From positions 310,001 through 374,000 of the forward strand of contig NZ_JBHSBN010000003.1 in NCBI RefSeq assembly GCF_042650605.1: a stretch of 64,000 nucleotides of DNA, given 5' to 3'. The position numbers were made by a program, and so were the translations under genes. Source of the stretch: Micromonospora_J zhanjiangensis (GTDB lineage Bacteria > Actinomycetota > Actinomycetes > Mycobacteriales > Micromonosporaceae). This document shows, piece by piece, positions 33,637 through 42,858 of the stretch (positions are counted from its first letter, which is position 1; each line of letters begins with the position of its first letter). Under the pieces are notes generated by a model. It had not been told where the DNA came from, did no database searches, and saw nothing but the letters and a program-made list of their open reading frames with translations.

Positions 33637-36600
33637 GTGACCGCCGCCACCGCACCGACGTCGACGCCGGACCGGGAACTGCCGACACCGGACCGGGAAC
33701 GGTGGCAACCGTTGCGGGCCGGGCTGGTCGACATCTTCTACTACGACCAGGAGGAGTTCCATTTCCACGGTGGCAGCCTGCTGTTACGTGGCAACAACGG
33801 TACGGGCAAGTCGAAGGTGCTCGCGCTGACCGTCCCGTTCCTGCTGGACGGGGACCTCGCGCCGTACCGGGTGGAGCCCGACGGGGACCCGCACAAGCGG
33901 ATGGAGTGGAACCTGCTGCTCGGCGGCCGCCACCCGCATCCGGAACGGACCGGCTACACCTGGCTGGAGTTCGGTCGCCGGGACGTCGACGGCACGCCCC
34001 GATTCCTGACCCTGGGCTGCGGCCTGAAGGCGGTGGCCGGCCGTGGGATCGCGCGGCACTGGTACTTCGTCACCGGTCAACGGGTCGGCGCGGACCTGCG
34101 GTTGCTCACCGCCACCGGGACGGCGCTCACCCGGGACCGGTTGCGCGACGCGATCGGCCCGGAAGGAATGATCTACGAACGGGCGGTCGACTACCGGCGG
34201 GCGGTCGACGAGCGGCTCTTCGGCCTGGGCAACCGGTACGACGCGCTGGTGTCGCTGTTGATCAAGTTGCGGCAGCCGCAGTTGTCGAAGCGCCCGGACG
34301 AGAAGAGCCTGTCGCGGGCGCTCAGTGACGCGCTGCCGCCGCTGAGCGAGAACCTGATCACCCAGGTCGCCGAGGCGTTCCGCGGGCTCGACGACGAGCG
34401 GGAGACGCTGACCGAGCTGCGGGAGACGCAGAAGGCCGGCGACGACTTCCTGGCCCGCTACCGGCAGTACGCGCGGATCGCGACGAAACGCAAGGCCGCT
34501 GTGCTCCGGCAGCAGCACAGCCGGTACGAACATCTGGGCCGTGAGTTCGGCGAGGCGCAGCGGGCGTACGAGCAGGCCGACGAGCGGGTGGCGCAGGCCG
34601 AGGCCCACCTGCTGGCGCTGGACGCGCGGATCACCGAGCTGACCGCGCGCGGGCAGGCATTGCGGGAGAGCCCCGAGGCGAGGACCGCCGAGCACCTGCG
34701 CCGGTTGCGGGAGGTGGCCGATCGGCAGGCCGAGTTCGCCGACCGCCAGGCGCAGCGGCTGCGCGACATCGAGGCGGACGTGGCCCGGACCCGACGTACC
34801 GCCGAGCAGGCGGCCGACGAGCTGCGGGCGGCCGAGGCCGCCGAGGACGCGGCGCGTACCGGGGCGACGCGGAGCGCGGCGGCGGCGCGGGTCGCCGACC
34901 GGCACCGCGACCGGGTGCTCGCCGCCCTGCGGAACGAACCGGACGACGGCTCTCCCGGCGGGTTGGCCGAGGCGCGCCGCGCCGCCGACGAGCTGATCGA
35001 AGCGCGGCGGCTCGCCCTGCGCACCCTTGACCGGCTGCGCACCGCCGCCGATCAGGCGCGGATCCGGGCCGACCGGGCCCGGGAGGAGGTCGACCGGCTG
35101 GACGCCGAGTTGGCCGCGGCCGACGAGGCGATCACCGAGGCTGACGCCCGGGTGACCGAGCGGGGGCGGGCGCTGGTCCGGCGGACCGGGGAGTATCTGT
35201 CCGGTCTGGTCGAGCTGCCCGTCGCCGATCCGGAGGCGGTGCTGGGCCGGCTCGATTCCTGGGTGACCACCCTGGACGGGGACAATCCGACCACCCGGGA
35301 GGTCACCTCGGCCGGCCGGGCCGCCGCTGAGGCGATCGCCCGGGCCGACGCCGCGGTGGAGGCCGAGCAGCGTCAGGTGGCGGAACGGTCCGGAGAGATC
35401 GACGCCGAGCTGCGCCGGTTGACCGACGGGGCGCACCAACCACCGTCGGCACCGCACACCCGGTCCCCGGCGGCACGGGTCGGCCGGCCGGGCGCTCCGC
35501 TGTGGCGGGTCGTCGACTTCGTCGCCGACGTGCCAGCCGACGTGCGCGCCGGTGTCGAGGCGGCGCTGGAGGCCGCCGGGGTGCTCGACGCGTGGGTCGA
35601 CCCGGACGGCACGGTTCGGAACCCGGTGAGCGGGGACGCGGTGCTGCGTCCCGTCGACGTGGCGGACGCCAACCTCGGGACGCTGTTGCGGCCGGCGATC
35701 GACGAGGCCGATCCGTACGCCACCGCGTTGACCGAACAGACCGTCGCGGCCGTCCTCGCCGCCATCGGCCTCGGCGCCGACTCCAAGGCGCGGACCTGGG
35801 TCACCGCCGACGGTGACTTCGGCAACGGTGTCGTCGCCGGCCGATGGACGAAACCGGACGCGGAGCACATCGGCGACGGCGCCCGGGAGCGGGCCCGCCG
35901 GGCCCGGATCGCCGTCCTGCGCCAGGAGGCCGCGGAACTGGCGACGGTGGCGGCCGACCTCGCCGACCAACGCTCCACCCTGGACACCAGACGCCGGCGG
36001 GTCGGCCGGGAGATCGAGGGTCTCCCGGACGACCAGCCGCTTCGCGAGGCGCACACCCTGGTCCGCGGCGCCCACCAGCAGCGCCGGGAGACGATCGGCA
36101 GGCGCGACGAGGCGACGGCGAACCTGCGTACGGTGGCCGCCGCGGCGCAGGCGGCGTTGGCCGAGGCGATCGAGTTCGCCGGGGACGTCGGCCTGCCGTA
36201 CGACCTCGACGAGTTGGCCGAGGCCAGGGACGGGCTCCAGGACTACCAGGTGACGCTCGCCGCCTGGTGGCCCACCCTGACCGGGGTACGCGCCGCGACC
36301 CGCCGCCGCGACGAGGCGTCGCGGACGTACGAGGAACGGCTGGACCGGCTCGAACCGGCCGCCATCGAGGCCGCCGAGGCGCGGGAGCAGGCCGGGCTGG
36401 CCCGGGTGGAGTTCGAGACGCTGGATGCCACCGCCGGGGCGTCCGTCGCCGAGTTGGAGCGCGAGATCCGCGAGGTGGCCGACGCCGCGAAGGCGTACGA
36501 GCGGGAGCGCGACGCCACCCGGCAGACCGAACGCGACGCCCGGGACGACCGGGGCGACGCCAACGGTCGACGTTCCCGGCTGACCGACGAACTCGACGAG

Positions 36601-37833
36601 GCCACCCGGTCCCGGGACACCGCCGTCGAGGTGCTGCGGGCCTTCGCCGGCACCGGCCTGATCGAGCTGGCCTGCCCCGACCAGGAGGTCCCCGATCCGC
36701 GACAAGCGTGGGCGACCACGCCGGCCGTCCTGGTGGCCCGAGGAATCGACCGGCTGCTGACCGACGTGGACGACGCCGACCGCGCCTGGGAACGCGTCCA
36801 GCAGCAGGTGAGCCTGGACATGAAGGTGCTCACCGACAGCCTGTCCCGACACGGCCACCAGGTGTTGCCGGCGGTCCGCGAGGACACCATGATCGTGGAG
36901 GTGACCTTTCAGGGGCACAGCCGTACGGTCGCGGAGCTGTCCGCCGCACTGGTCACCGAAATCGAGGAACGGCAGCGGGTGCTCTCCGCCCATGAGCGGG
37001 AGGTGTTGGAGACCCACCTCGTCAACGAGGTCGCCGGGGCCCTGCAGGAACTCGTCGCCGGAGCGGAACGACAGGTGGCGACGATGAACGACGAACTGGA
37101 GGAGCGACCCACCTCCACCGGGATGCGGCTGCGGTTGTCGTGGCGGCCCACCCGGGACGCCCCGCCGGGCCTGGCCGAGCTGCGCGCCCGGCAGCTGCGG
37201 CAGAGCACCGATGTGTGGAACGACGAGGACCGCCGGGCGATCGGCGCCTTCCTGCAGGAGCAGATCGGCCGGGAACGACTGCGCGACGAGGCGGCGACCT
37301 GGTACGAACAGCTCACCCGGGCGCTCGACTACCGGGCCTGGCACGAGTTCGCGATCCAGCGCCACCAGGACGGGCAGTGGCGACCGGCCACCGGTCCCGC
37401 CTCCGGTGGCGAACGGGTCCTGGCCGCCAGCATCCCGCTGTTCGCCGCCGCCTCCTCGTACTACGGCTCGGCGGGCAACGCGCACGCGCCGCGTCTGATC
37501 GCTCTGGACGAGGCGTTCGCCGGGGTGGACGACGACTCCCGGGCCAAGTGTCTCGGGCTGCTCGCCACCTTCGATCTGGACGTGGTGATGACCAGCGAAC
37601 GGGAATGGGGCTGCTACCCGCAGGTGCCCGGTCTGGGCATCGCCCAGTTGGCCCGGCACGACGGCATCGACGCCGTTCTGGTCACCCCGTGGCGGTGGGA
37701 CGGACGGGAACGGCACCGGTTGCGTCGCGCCGACCTCGCGCTGCCGCACCAGCGGCCGTCCCGACCCGACGGCGAACCGGGCGGGGCCGAGCCCGCCGCT
37801 CCGGCACAGCCCGGCCTGCGGACCACCGGGTGA
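33637..37833 (+). CDS. jetC: Wadjet class III subunit JetC (SMC-like ATPase, TIGR02680)
   Basis: The 1398-residue SMC/SbcC-like ATPase has Walker A near the N-terminus (LLLRGNNGTGKSKVLALTVPF). Long charged coiled-coil arms follow on both sides of a hinge-like segment at about residues 615-750 (WRVVDFVADVPADVRAGVEAALEAAG). The C-terminal head carries the signature region GPASGGERVLAASIPLFAAAS and Walker B PRLIALDEAFAGVDDDSRAKC. JetC dimers extrude DNA loops and sense small circular DNA, feeding it to JetD. Start GTG 33637 has AGGAGA about 15 bases upstream. All motifs look intact, so the system should be functional. Confidence 0.92.
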   Translation: MTAATAPTSTPDRELPTPDRERWQPLRAGLVDIFYYDQEEFHFHGGSLLLRGNNGTGKSKVLALTVPFLLDGDLAPYRVEPDGDPHKRMEWNLLLGGRHPHPERTGYTWLEFGRRDVDGTPRFLTLGCGLKAVAGRGIARHWYFVTGQRVGADLRLLTATGTALTRDRLRDAIGPEGMIYERAVDYRRAVDERLFGLGNRYDALVSLLIKLRQPQLSKRPDEKSLSRALSDALPPLSENLITQVAEAFRGLDDERETLTELRETQKAGDDFLARYRQYARIATKRKAAVLRQQHSRYEHLGREFGEAQRAYEQADERVAQAEAHLLALDARITELTARGQALRESPEARTAEHLRRLREVADRQAEFADRQAQRLRDIEADVARTRRTAEQAADELRAAEAAEDAARTGATRSAAAARVADRHRDRVLAALRNEPDDGSPGGLAEARRAADELIEARRLALRTLDRLRTAADQARIRADRAREEVDRLDAELAAADEAITEADARVTERGRALVRRTGEYLSGLVELPVADPEAVLGRLDSWVTTLDGDNPTTREVTSAGRAAAEAIARADAAVEAEQRQVAERSGEIDAELRRLTDGAHQPPSAPHTRSPAARVGRPGAPLWRVVDFVADVPADVRAGVEAALEAAGVLDAWVDPDGTVRNPVSGDAVLRPVDVADANLGTLLRPAIDEADPYATALTEQTVAAVLAAIGLGADSKARTWVTADGDFGNGVVAGRWTKPDAEHIGDGARERARRARIAVLRQEAAELATVAADLADQRSTLDTRRRRVGREIEGLPDDQPLREAHTLVRGAHQQRRETIGRRDEATANLRTVAAAAQAALAEAIEFAGDVGLPYDLDELAEARDGLQDYQVTLAAWWPTLTGVRAATRRRDEASRTYEERLDRLEPAAIEAAEAREQAGLARVEFETLDATAGASVAELEREIREVADAAKAYERERDATRQTERDARDDRGDANGRRSRLTDELDEATRSRDTAVEVLRAFAGTGLIELACPDQEVPDPRQAWATTPAVLVARGIDRLLTDVDDADRAWERVQQQVSLDMKVLTDSLSRHGHQVLPAVREDTMIVEVTFQGHSRTVAELSAALVTEIEERQRVLSAHEREVLETHLVNEVAGALQELVAGAERQVATMNDELEERPTSTGMRLRLSWRPTRDAPPGLAELRARQLRQSTDVWNDEDRRAIGAFLQEQIGRERLRDEAATWYEQLTRALDYRAWHEFAIQRHQDGQWRPATGPASGGERVLAASIPLFAAASSYYGSAGNAHAPRLIALDEAFAGVDDDSRAKCLGLLATFDLDVVMTSEREWGCYPQVPGLGIAQLARHDGIDAVLVTPWRWDGRERHRLRRADLALPHQRPSRPDGEPGGAEPAAPAQPGLRTTG

Positions 37834-39083
37834 CCGAACCCGACGTGGATCGGCTGCGCCGTCGGCTCGGTGGTGCCGACACCGACCGGGTCGTCCAGCG
37901 GCTGCGTCAGCGGATGGCCCGGGGCCAGCCGCTGACCGGTACGATCTCGCTCAGCCGGCCGACGCCGGCCGAACGGCTGGCGATGGAACGGCTGCTGGGA
38001 CGGCGCCCCGGACGCGGCACCTCCCTGACGATCAACCTCGACGACCTCGACCGGGTGGTCCGCCGTAGTGGCCTGCACCCGGCCGGGCTGGCCGCCGCTG
38101 TGGAGCGACTCACCGGGCCGGTGCCGGTGAGCGCGGAGATCCGCGCCGCCGAGGAGGCCGCCTGGCGTACCGCGTCGGCGCCACTGGAGCGGCTGGGCCG
38201 GCGCGGGACGGAACTGGCCGACTGGAGCACCGACCGCGGGACGGTCACGCTGCTGCGTCGGCTGTCCGGAACGCCGGCCGCGGCGAGTCGCCTCGCCGAG
38301 GATCTTGTCCAGGTGCTGGCGCTGTTGCCCGCCGAGGGGACTCCCCTGGCCCGGCTCGCCGCGCGCGCGACCGGTGACGCGCACGCCCTGGACACCGACC
38401 GTCCGCTGGCCACCCTCGTGCTGTCGGCGGTCCGGGCCGCCTGGTGGCCCGGCGACGACGAGCCGACCTCCCCGACCGAACGGCGGCGCGCGCTGTGGGA
38501 CAGCGCCGGGGTTCTCGTCGACGAACTGTCCTCGACCGTCCTGGTGCTCAACGTGACGGCTGCGGTGGGCAGCCGGCTGCACGCCCTCACCGCGCCCGCC
38601 GCGAACGTCGGCGAGCCGCTCGTGCTGACCCTGCGCCAGCTCGGCCGCGAGCGGCCGAGCTTCCCGGCCGGCACCGTCCACGTCTGCGAGAACCCGACGG
38701 TGCTGGCCGCCGCGGCCGACCGGCTCGGCCCGGCGTGCCCGCCGCTGGTCTGCGTCAACGGTCAGCCGAGCGCGGCGGCGCTACGGCTGCTGGTCGTGCT
38801 CGCGGCCGGTGGCGCCCGGCTGTCCTACCACGGCGACTTCGACTGGGGCGGGGTCCGGATCGCCAACCTGTTGCGCTCGCGCGTCCCGTGGCGGCCCTGG
38901 CGGTACGACGCCACGGCGTACCGGGCGGCGGTCGTGGGCGCCGCACCGGGGACGCTGACCGGTCAACCGGTCGAGGCCGGCTGGGACGCCGAGCTGACCG
39001 AACTCATGCTCCGGCACGGGGCGCGCGTCGAGGAGGAACTGGTCCTCGACGCGCTCCTCGCCGATCTGGCCGGCTCGGAATGA
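37830..39083 (+). CDS. jetD: Wadjet class III nuclease JetD (Toprim, DUF2399)
   Basis: The 417-residue protein starts at GTG 37830, overlapping the jetC stop. The N-terminal half is the DUF3323-like helical arm. The C-terminal Toprim domain has its Glu in VHVCENPTVLAAAADRLG and its Asp pair in LSYHGDFDWGGVRIANLL, the catalytic carboxylates of topoisomerase/primase-type nucleases. JetD cleaves plasmid DNA captured by JetABC. Its end defines the end of the operon. The next gene (secreted endonuclease) is convergent and separate. Confidence 0.9.
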   Translation: MTEPDVDRLRRRLGGADTDRVVQRLRQRMARGQPLTGTISLSRPTPAERLAMERLLGRRPGRGTSLTINLDDLDRVVRRSGLHPAGLAAAVERLTGPVPVSAEIRAAEEAAWRTASAPLERLGRRGTELADWSTDRGTVTLLRRLSGTPAAASRLAEDLVQVLALLPAEGTPLARLAARATGDAHALDTDRPLATLVLSAVRAAWWPGDDEPTSPTERRRALWDSAGVLVDELSSTVLVLNVTAAVGSRLHALTAPAANVGEPLVLTLRQLGRERPSFPAGTVHVCENPTVLAAAADRLGPACPPLVCVNGQPSAAALRLLVVLAAGGARLSYHGDFDWGGVRIANLLRSRVPWRPWRYDATAYRAAVVGAAPGTLTGQPVEAGWDAELTELMLRHGARVEEELVLDALLADLAGSE

Positions 39084-39152
39084 CCTCCGTGCCCTCGCCC
39101 GTGGCTCCCCCGTCGACGAGTCGACGAGGTGGGCACCCGCCGGGCTCGATGA

Positions 39153-40346
39153 TCAACTCCAGATGGCCCGGGCCCACTCCGGATGGTCGACGAACGGGTT
39201 CCGGTTGCCCTGCCAGCGCTCGTAGATCCGCTGGTTACGGCGCTTCTCGAAGGCGTCCGGCGGGTCCTGGTCGTTCCACGCCAGCAGCTTGCTGAGCCGC
39301 CCCAGGTACGGGGCACTGCCGTTGCTCACCGAGTCGTTGGGCTCCAGGTTCGGCCAGCCGTCGTCGCCCTCGTACCGGATCGCCATGTAGAGGATCATGC
39401 GCGCCACGTCGCCTTTCACCGCGTTCCGCGGCTCGAACGAGTCGGCGTCGGTGTAGCAGCCCGGTGCCTCGCTGACGGCCCCGCCGCCCGAGTCGAAGTC
39501 CTTGTTGCCGCGCTCCGAGTTGACCGACACGTCCTCCGGCCGCAGGTGGTGCACGTCGGTGCCGGGACCGGTGGCGGTGCCGAAGTTACCGTGCGACTTG
39601 GCCCAGACGTGCTCCCGGTTCCAGTCGTTCACGCCGCCGCCGTTGCCGGACTTGCTCTGCGAGCGTCCGGAGTAGAGCAGGATGACGTTGGCCGGGTTGG
39701 CCGGATCCTCGTCGGTGTCCCTGAGCGCGTCCCACACCTGGTCGTACGAGAGCTTCGTCTGCACCTTGATGACGGCGTGCAGCGAATTGCGCAGGGTCGT
39801 ACCGGTCCTGCCGATCGCGGAGGCGTAGTAGGTGGAGTCGTACGGGCCGCCGGTCGGGGCGGGCGTCGGCGAGGCGGTCGGCGAGGCGGTCGGGGACGGG
39901 CCGGCGCCGCCGCCCAGGCTCATCGCCGTCGGGTTCTTCAGGCCACCGTGGCTGAAGTACGCGGTGAGGGTGCCGGTCACGGTGACCTGCCGGCCCCGCA
40001 GCGACGGGGTGCTGAGCAGCCCGAAGCTGCTCCGCCAGGCCGCGGTGACCTGCACGTACAGCATCCTGCCGGTGCCGGTCTCGGCGGCCGCGTCGGCGAT
40101 CGCGATCGCCGTGTCAGCGGTGTAGTTGGACGTGATCACCGTGTTCGTCGCGGTAGGTTGACCGACGACGTAGCCGGTGACGGAGGCGCTCCGGCCGTCC
40201 TGGGCGGCCAGCGACTGGGCGACGGTCAGGGTGGTCGCCGCCGATGCCGGGCCGGTCACCGCCAGCGGGGTCGCCAGGGTGACGGCCAGCGCGCACGCCG
40301 CGATCAACCGCCCGGGTCGCGAACGGGTGACGCTCTTGATATCCAT
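39153..40346 (-). CDS. Secreted endonuclease I with OB-fold domain
   Basis: The 397-residue protein has a Sec signal peptide (RSRPGRLIAACALAVTLATPLAVTGPASA, with cleavage near ASA). An OB-fold YhcR-type nucleic-acid-binding domain follows (VTGYVVGQPTATNTVI; GRQVTVTGTLTAYFSHGGL), then a repetitive SPTASPTASPTPAPT linker and an endonuclease I domain. The beta-beta-alpha-metal motif is NREHVWAKSHG, followed by TDVHHLRPEDVSVNSERGN. Enzymes of this family degrade extracellular DNA for nutrition. It is convergent to the Wadjet operon, so co-regulation is unlikely. Confidence 0.9.
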   Translation of the reverse strand: MDIKSVTRSRPGRLIAACALAVTLATPLAVTGPASAATTLTVAQSLAAQDGRSASVTGYVVGQPTATNTVITSNYTADTAIAIADAAAETGTGRMLYVQVTAAWRSSFGLLSTPSLRGRQVTVTGTLTAYFSHGGLKNPTAMSLGGGAGPSPTASPTASPTPAPTGGPYDSTYYASAIGRTGTTLRNSLHAVIKVQTKLSYDQVWDALRDTDEDPANPANVILLYSGRSQSKSGNGGGVNDWNREHVWAKSHGNFGTATGPGTDVHHLRPEDVSVNSERGNKDFDSGGGAVSEAPGCYTDADSFEPRNAVKGDVARMILYMAIRYEGDDGWPNLEPNDSVSNGSAPYLGRLSKLLAWNDQDPPDAFEKRRNQRIYERWQGNRNPFVDHPEWARAIWS

Positions 40347-40421
40347 GACTGGCGATGCTAGTGGGTGCCGGGTGAATATCGGGAGGTCAGGACGGAAACT
40401 TCCGCGCGCGAAAGCACAACC

Positions 40422-40477
40422 GCGCGACCGCGCGACCGCACGACCGCACGACCGCGCGACCACGCGACCACGCGACC
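40422..40477. repeat. 8-bp tandem repeat, about seven copies
   Basis: GACC occurs exactly every eight bases at 40426, 40434, 40442, 40450, 40458, 40466 and 40474, inside the unit GACC[G/A]C[G/A]C. The array lies between the divergent endonuclease (start 40346) and DUF6069 (start 40591) genes, so it occupies their promoter region. The period is not a multiple of three, so it is not coding. Copy number could vary by slippage. Confidence 0.75.
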
Positions 40478-40590
40478 GTCGAATGTGCGGGAAACTTTTT
40501 CGGGCTCACCTGTCGATCGGGGTCGGTTCCTTTCGTTGCCCTGGTGAGAGCCCGGCACCGAGCCGGCCCGTACCCCCGCTGGAGGGCATC

Positions 40591-41004
40591 ATGAGCATCG
40601 CCGTGAACACGACCCCCGCCACCACGTCGACCATCGGTGCGCTGATCCGCACCGGTGTCGTCGCCACGGCTGCGGCGAGCGTCAGCACCGTGGCCGTCGC
40701 CGCGGCCGGTCACGCGGCGGGGGTCAGCCTGGACGTCGCCGGCGCGCCGATCCCGGTCTCCGGGTTCGGCGTGCTGACCGCCGTCTTCTCGCTGATCGGC
40801 GTGGTCATCGCCGCGCTGCTGGCCCGGTTCGCCCGGCGTCCGCGACGCGCGTTCGTCCGCCTCACGGTGGCGCTGACCGTGCTGTCGCTGGTGCCGGACG
40901 TGATCGTCGCCGCCGGTCCGGCGACCAAGGCGCTGCTGATGTTCACCCACCTGGTCGCGGCCGCGATCGTGATCCCCGCCGTCGCGCGCCGGCTGGCCGC
41001 CTGA
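40591..41004 (+). CDS. DUF6069 membrane protein
   Basis: The 137-residue polytopic protein has four predicted helices (IRTGVVATAAASVSTVAVAA; FGVLTAVFSLIGVVIAALLA; VALTVLSLVPDVIVAA; LLMFTHLVAAAIVIPAVA) joined by an RFARRPRRAF basic loop. The pattern matches DUF6069, often encoded with YCII and ECF sigma genes as here. The function is unknown. GGAGG precedes ATG 40591. It is the first gene of a three-gene operon. Confidence 0.7.
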   Translation: MSIAVNTTPATTSTIGALIRTGVVATAAASVSTVAVAAAGHAAGVSLDVAGAPIPVSGFGVLTAVFSLIGVVIAALLARFARRPRRAFVRLTVALTVLSLVPDVIVAAGPATKALLMFTHLVAAAIVIPAVARRLAA

Positions 41005-41033
41005 CCCACCATCCAGTTACCGAAAGGACCGTC

Positions 41034-41387
41034 ATGAGGCAGTACCTGATCTCCGTGCACTCCGTCGAGGGCGCCCCGGCGCCGTCCGACGAGGAGATGC
41101 GGACCATGTTCGAGGCGACCGGCCGGGTCAACGACGAGATGCGGGCCGCGGGCGCCTGGGTCTTCGCCGGCGGGCTCCTGCCACCGGAGAGCGCCACCGT
41201 GGTCCGGATCGAGGGCGGCACCACCACCATGACCGACGGACCGTTCGCCGAGACGAAGGAGCACATCGGCGGTTTCTGGGTCATCAAGTGCGCCGACCTG
41301 GACCAGGCGCTGGCCTGGGCCGAGAAGTGCGCGGCGGCCTGCGGTCCGGTCGAGGTACGCCCGTTCGACGACCTGTCCCAGGCCTGA
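41034..41387 (+). CDS. YCII-related (DGPF) protein
   Basis: The 117-residue ferredoxin-like alpha/beta-fold protein (MRQYLISVHSVEG; TTTMTDGPFAETKEHIGGFWVIKCADLDQALAWAEK) carries the DGPF motif that names the family. Such proteins are nearly always encoded beside ECF sigma factors of the SigJ/ECF42 type, where the pair is thought to be functionally linked. GAAAGGA precedes the ATG. The mechanism is unknown. Confidence 0.85.
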   Translation: MRQYLISVHSVEGAPAPSDEEMRTMFEATGRVNDEMRAAGAWVFAGGLLPPESATVVRIEGGTTTMTDGPFAETKEHIGGFWVIKCADLDQALAWAEKCAAACGPVEVRPFDDLSQA

Positions 41388-41407
41388 CCGGGAGCCGGAT
41401 CCCCGAG

Positions 41408-42763
41408 ATGGACCTGGCGAACATCTACCGCGCGGAGTACGGCCGCTGCGTCGCCACCCTGACCCGCTTCCTCGGCGACATCCACCTCGCCGAGGAGGCG
41501 GTCCAGGACGCCTTCACCACCGCGCTGCGGAAATGGCAGACGCCGCCGCCGAATCCGGGCGCCTGGATCGTGACCACCGCCCGCAACCGGGCCATCGACC
41601 GGCTTCGCCGGGAGTCGACCCGCGAGGCCCGGCACGCCCAGGCCCTGCTGCTGCAACAACAGGACGAGCCCCAGGAGGTCGGACCGGTGAAGGACGACCA
41701 GCTCCGACTCATCTTCACCTGCTGCCATCCGGCGTTGGCTCCCGACGCGCGGACCGCCCTCACCCTCCGCCTGCTCGGCGGCCTGGAGGTACCGCAGATC
41801 GCCCGGGCCTACCTGGTCCAGGAGTCGACCGTCGCGCAGCGGATCGTGCGGGCCAAGAAGAAGATCCGCGACGCCGGCATCCCCTACCGGATACCCGCCG
41901 GACACGAGCTGCCGGACCGGTTGCCGCCGGTGCTCACCGTGCTCTACCTGATGTTCAACGAGGGTTACGCGTCCACCGCCGGGCCGCTGATCGAGGCGGA
42001 CCTGTGCACCGAGGCGATCCGCCTGGCCCGTGAACTCGCCGCGTTGATGCCCGACGAGCCCGAGGTGCTCGGCCTGCTCGCCCTGTTGCTGCTGACCGAG
42101 GCCCGCCGGCCGGCCCGGCTCGGCCCGACCGGCGAGCTGGTGCTGCTGGCCGATCAGGACCGGTCGTTGTGGAACCGGGCCCTGATCACCGAGGGCCACG
42201 ACCTGGTCCGCCGCTGCCTGCGGCGCAACCGGCCCGGCCCGTACCAGATCCAGGCCGCGATCAACGCGGTGCACACCGACGGCGCCGGCACCGACTGGCG
42301 GCAGGTCCTGGCCCTCTACGACCAGCTCCTCGCGATCACGCCGACCCCGGTCGTCGCGCTCAACCGGGCGGTCGCCGTCGCCGAGGTGCACGGACCGGCG
42401 GCGGCCCTGGCCGCGTTGGCGGAGATCGACCTCCCCGGTTACCACCGGCTGCCCGCCACCCGGGCCGAACTGCTGGCCCGGCTCGGCCGCGACGCGGCGG
42501 CCCGAGCCGCCTACGACGAGGCCATGGCGCTGACCACCAACGAGACCGAGTACGCCTTCCTGCGGGCCCGCCGCGCCGAACTCGACGCCCGGACGCCGGA
42601 CCCCCTAGGTGACGACAGGTCGACGCTGAACAAGCTGGTAGCTACCGGACGAGCTGTCGCCCCGACCGGGGGCGGTCCGGTGCCGCTTCCGCCAAAGCTC
42701 GGCGATGATGAGGTGGACGTGGCCGCCACGTTCGCGGCCATGCGCGACGAGGAGCGTCGGTGA
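41408..42763 (+). CDS. ECF42-type RNA polymerase sigma factor
   Basis: The 451-residue ECF sigma factor has region 2 (YGRCVATLTRFLGDIHLAEEAVQDAFTTALRKW; NRAIDRLRRE) and region 4 (LTLRLLGGLEVPQIARAYLVQESTVAQRIVRAKKKI). A large TPR-like C-terminal extension follows (LYLMFNEGYASTAGPLI; QIQAAINAVH; ALNRAVAVAEVHGPAAALAAL). This is the ECF42 layout with an adjacent DGPF gene. The last 50 residues (DDRSTLNKLVATGRAVAPTG and on) are unusual for the family and run to within 100 bases of the dpg cluster, so the original C-terminus may have been altered. Confidence 0.85.
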   Translation: MDLANIYRAEYGRCVATLTRFLGDIHLAEEAVQDAFTTALRKWQTPPPNPGAWIVTTARNRAIDRLRRESTREARHAQALLLQQQDEPQEVGPVKDDQLRLIFTCCHPALAPDARTALTLRLLGGLEVPQIARAYLVQESTVAQRIVRAKKKIRDAGIPYRIPAGHELPDRLPPVLTVLYLMFNEGYASTAGPLIEADLCTEAIRLARELAALMPDEPEVLGLLALLLLTEARRPARLGPTGELVLLADQDRSLWNRALITEGHDLVRRCLRRNRPGPYQIQAAINAVHTDGAGTDWRQVLALYDQLLAITPTPVVALNRAVAVAEVHGPAAALAALAEIDLPGYHRLPATRAELLARLGRDAAARAAYDEAMALTTNETEYAFLRARRAELDARTPDPLGDDRSTLNKLVATGRAVAPTGGGPVPLPPKLGDDEVDVAATFAAMRDEERR

Positions 42764-42821
42764 TCCATCTCGATTCCGCCGGTGGCCGCCGCGTCGCGGC
42801 GGGCGCCACCGCTTCGGGTCC

Positions 42822-42850
42822 GGGCAGCGGGCGAACCACGCCCGCTGCCC
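42822..42850. terminator. Bidirectional hairpin terminator at cluster boundary
   Basis: There are perfect 11-base arms (GGGCAGCGGGC / GCCCGCTGCCC) around a 7-base loop, between the convergent sigma-factor and dpgB genes. A second hairpin, GGTGGC-c-GCCGCG/CGCGGC, precedes it at about 42781-42810. Together they mark the left edge of the biosynthetic cluster. Confidence 0.8.
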
Positions 42851-42858
42851 GTGGCGTC

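Noticed and set aside
33784..37749. 1321-codon minus-strand frame opposite jetC
   Set aside because: It is a shadow of jetC. The plus strand has SMC ATPase motifs at both ends.
40365..40547. Small frame rich in Arg, Pro, Thr and Asp over the octamer array
   Set aside because: It is produced by translating the 8-base repeat, whose period is not a multiple of three. No ribosome binding site is present.
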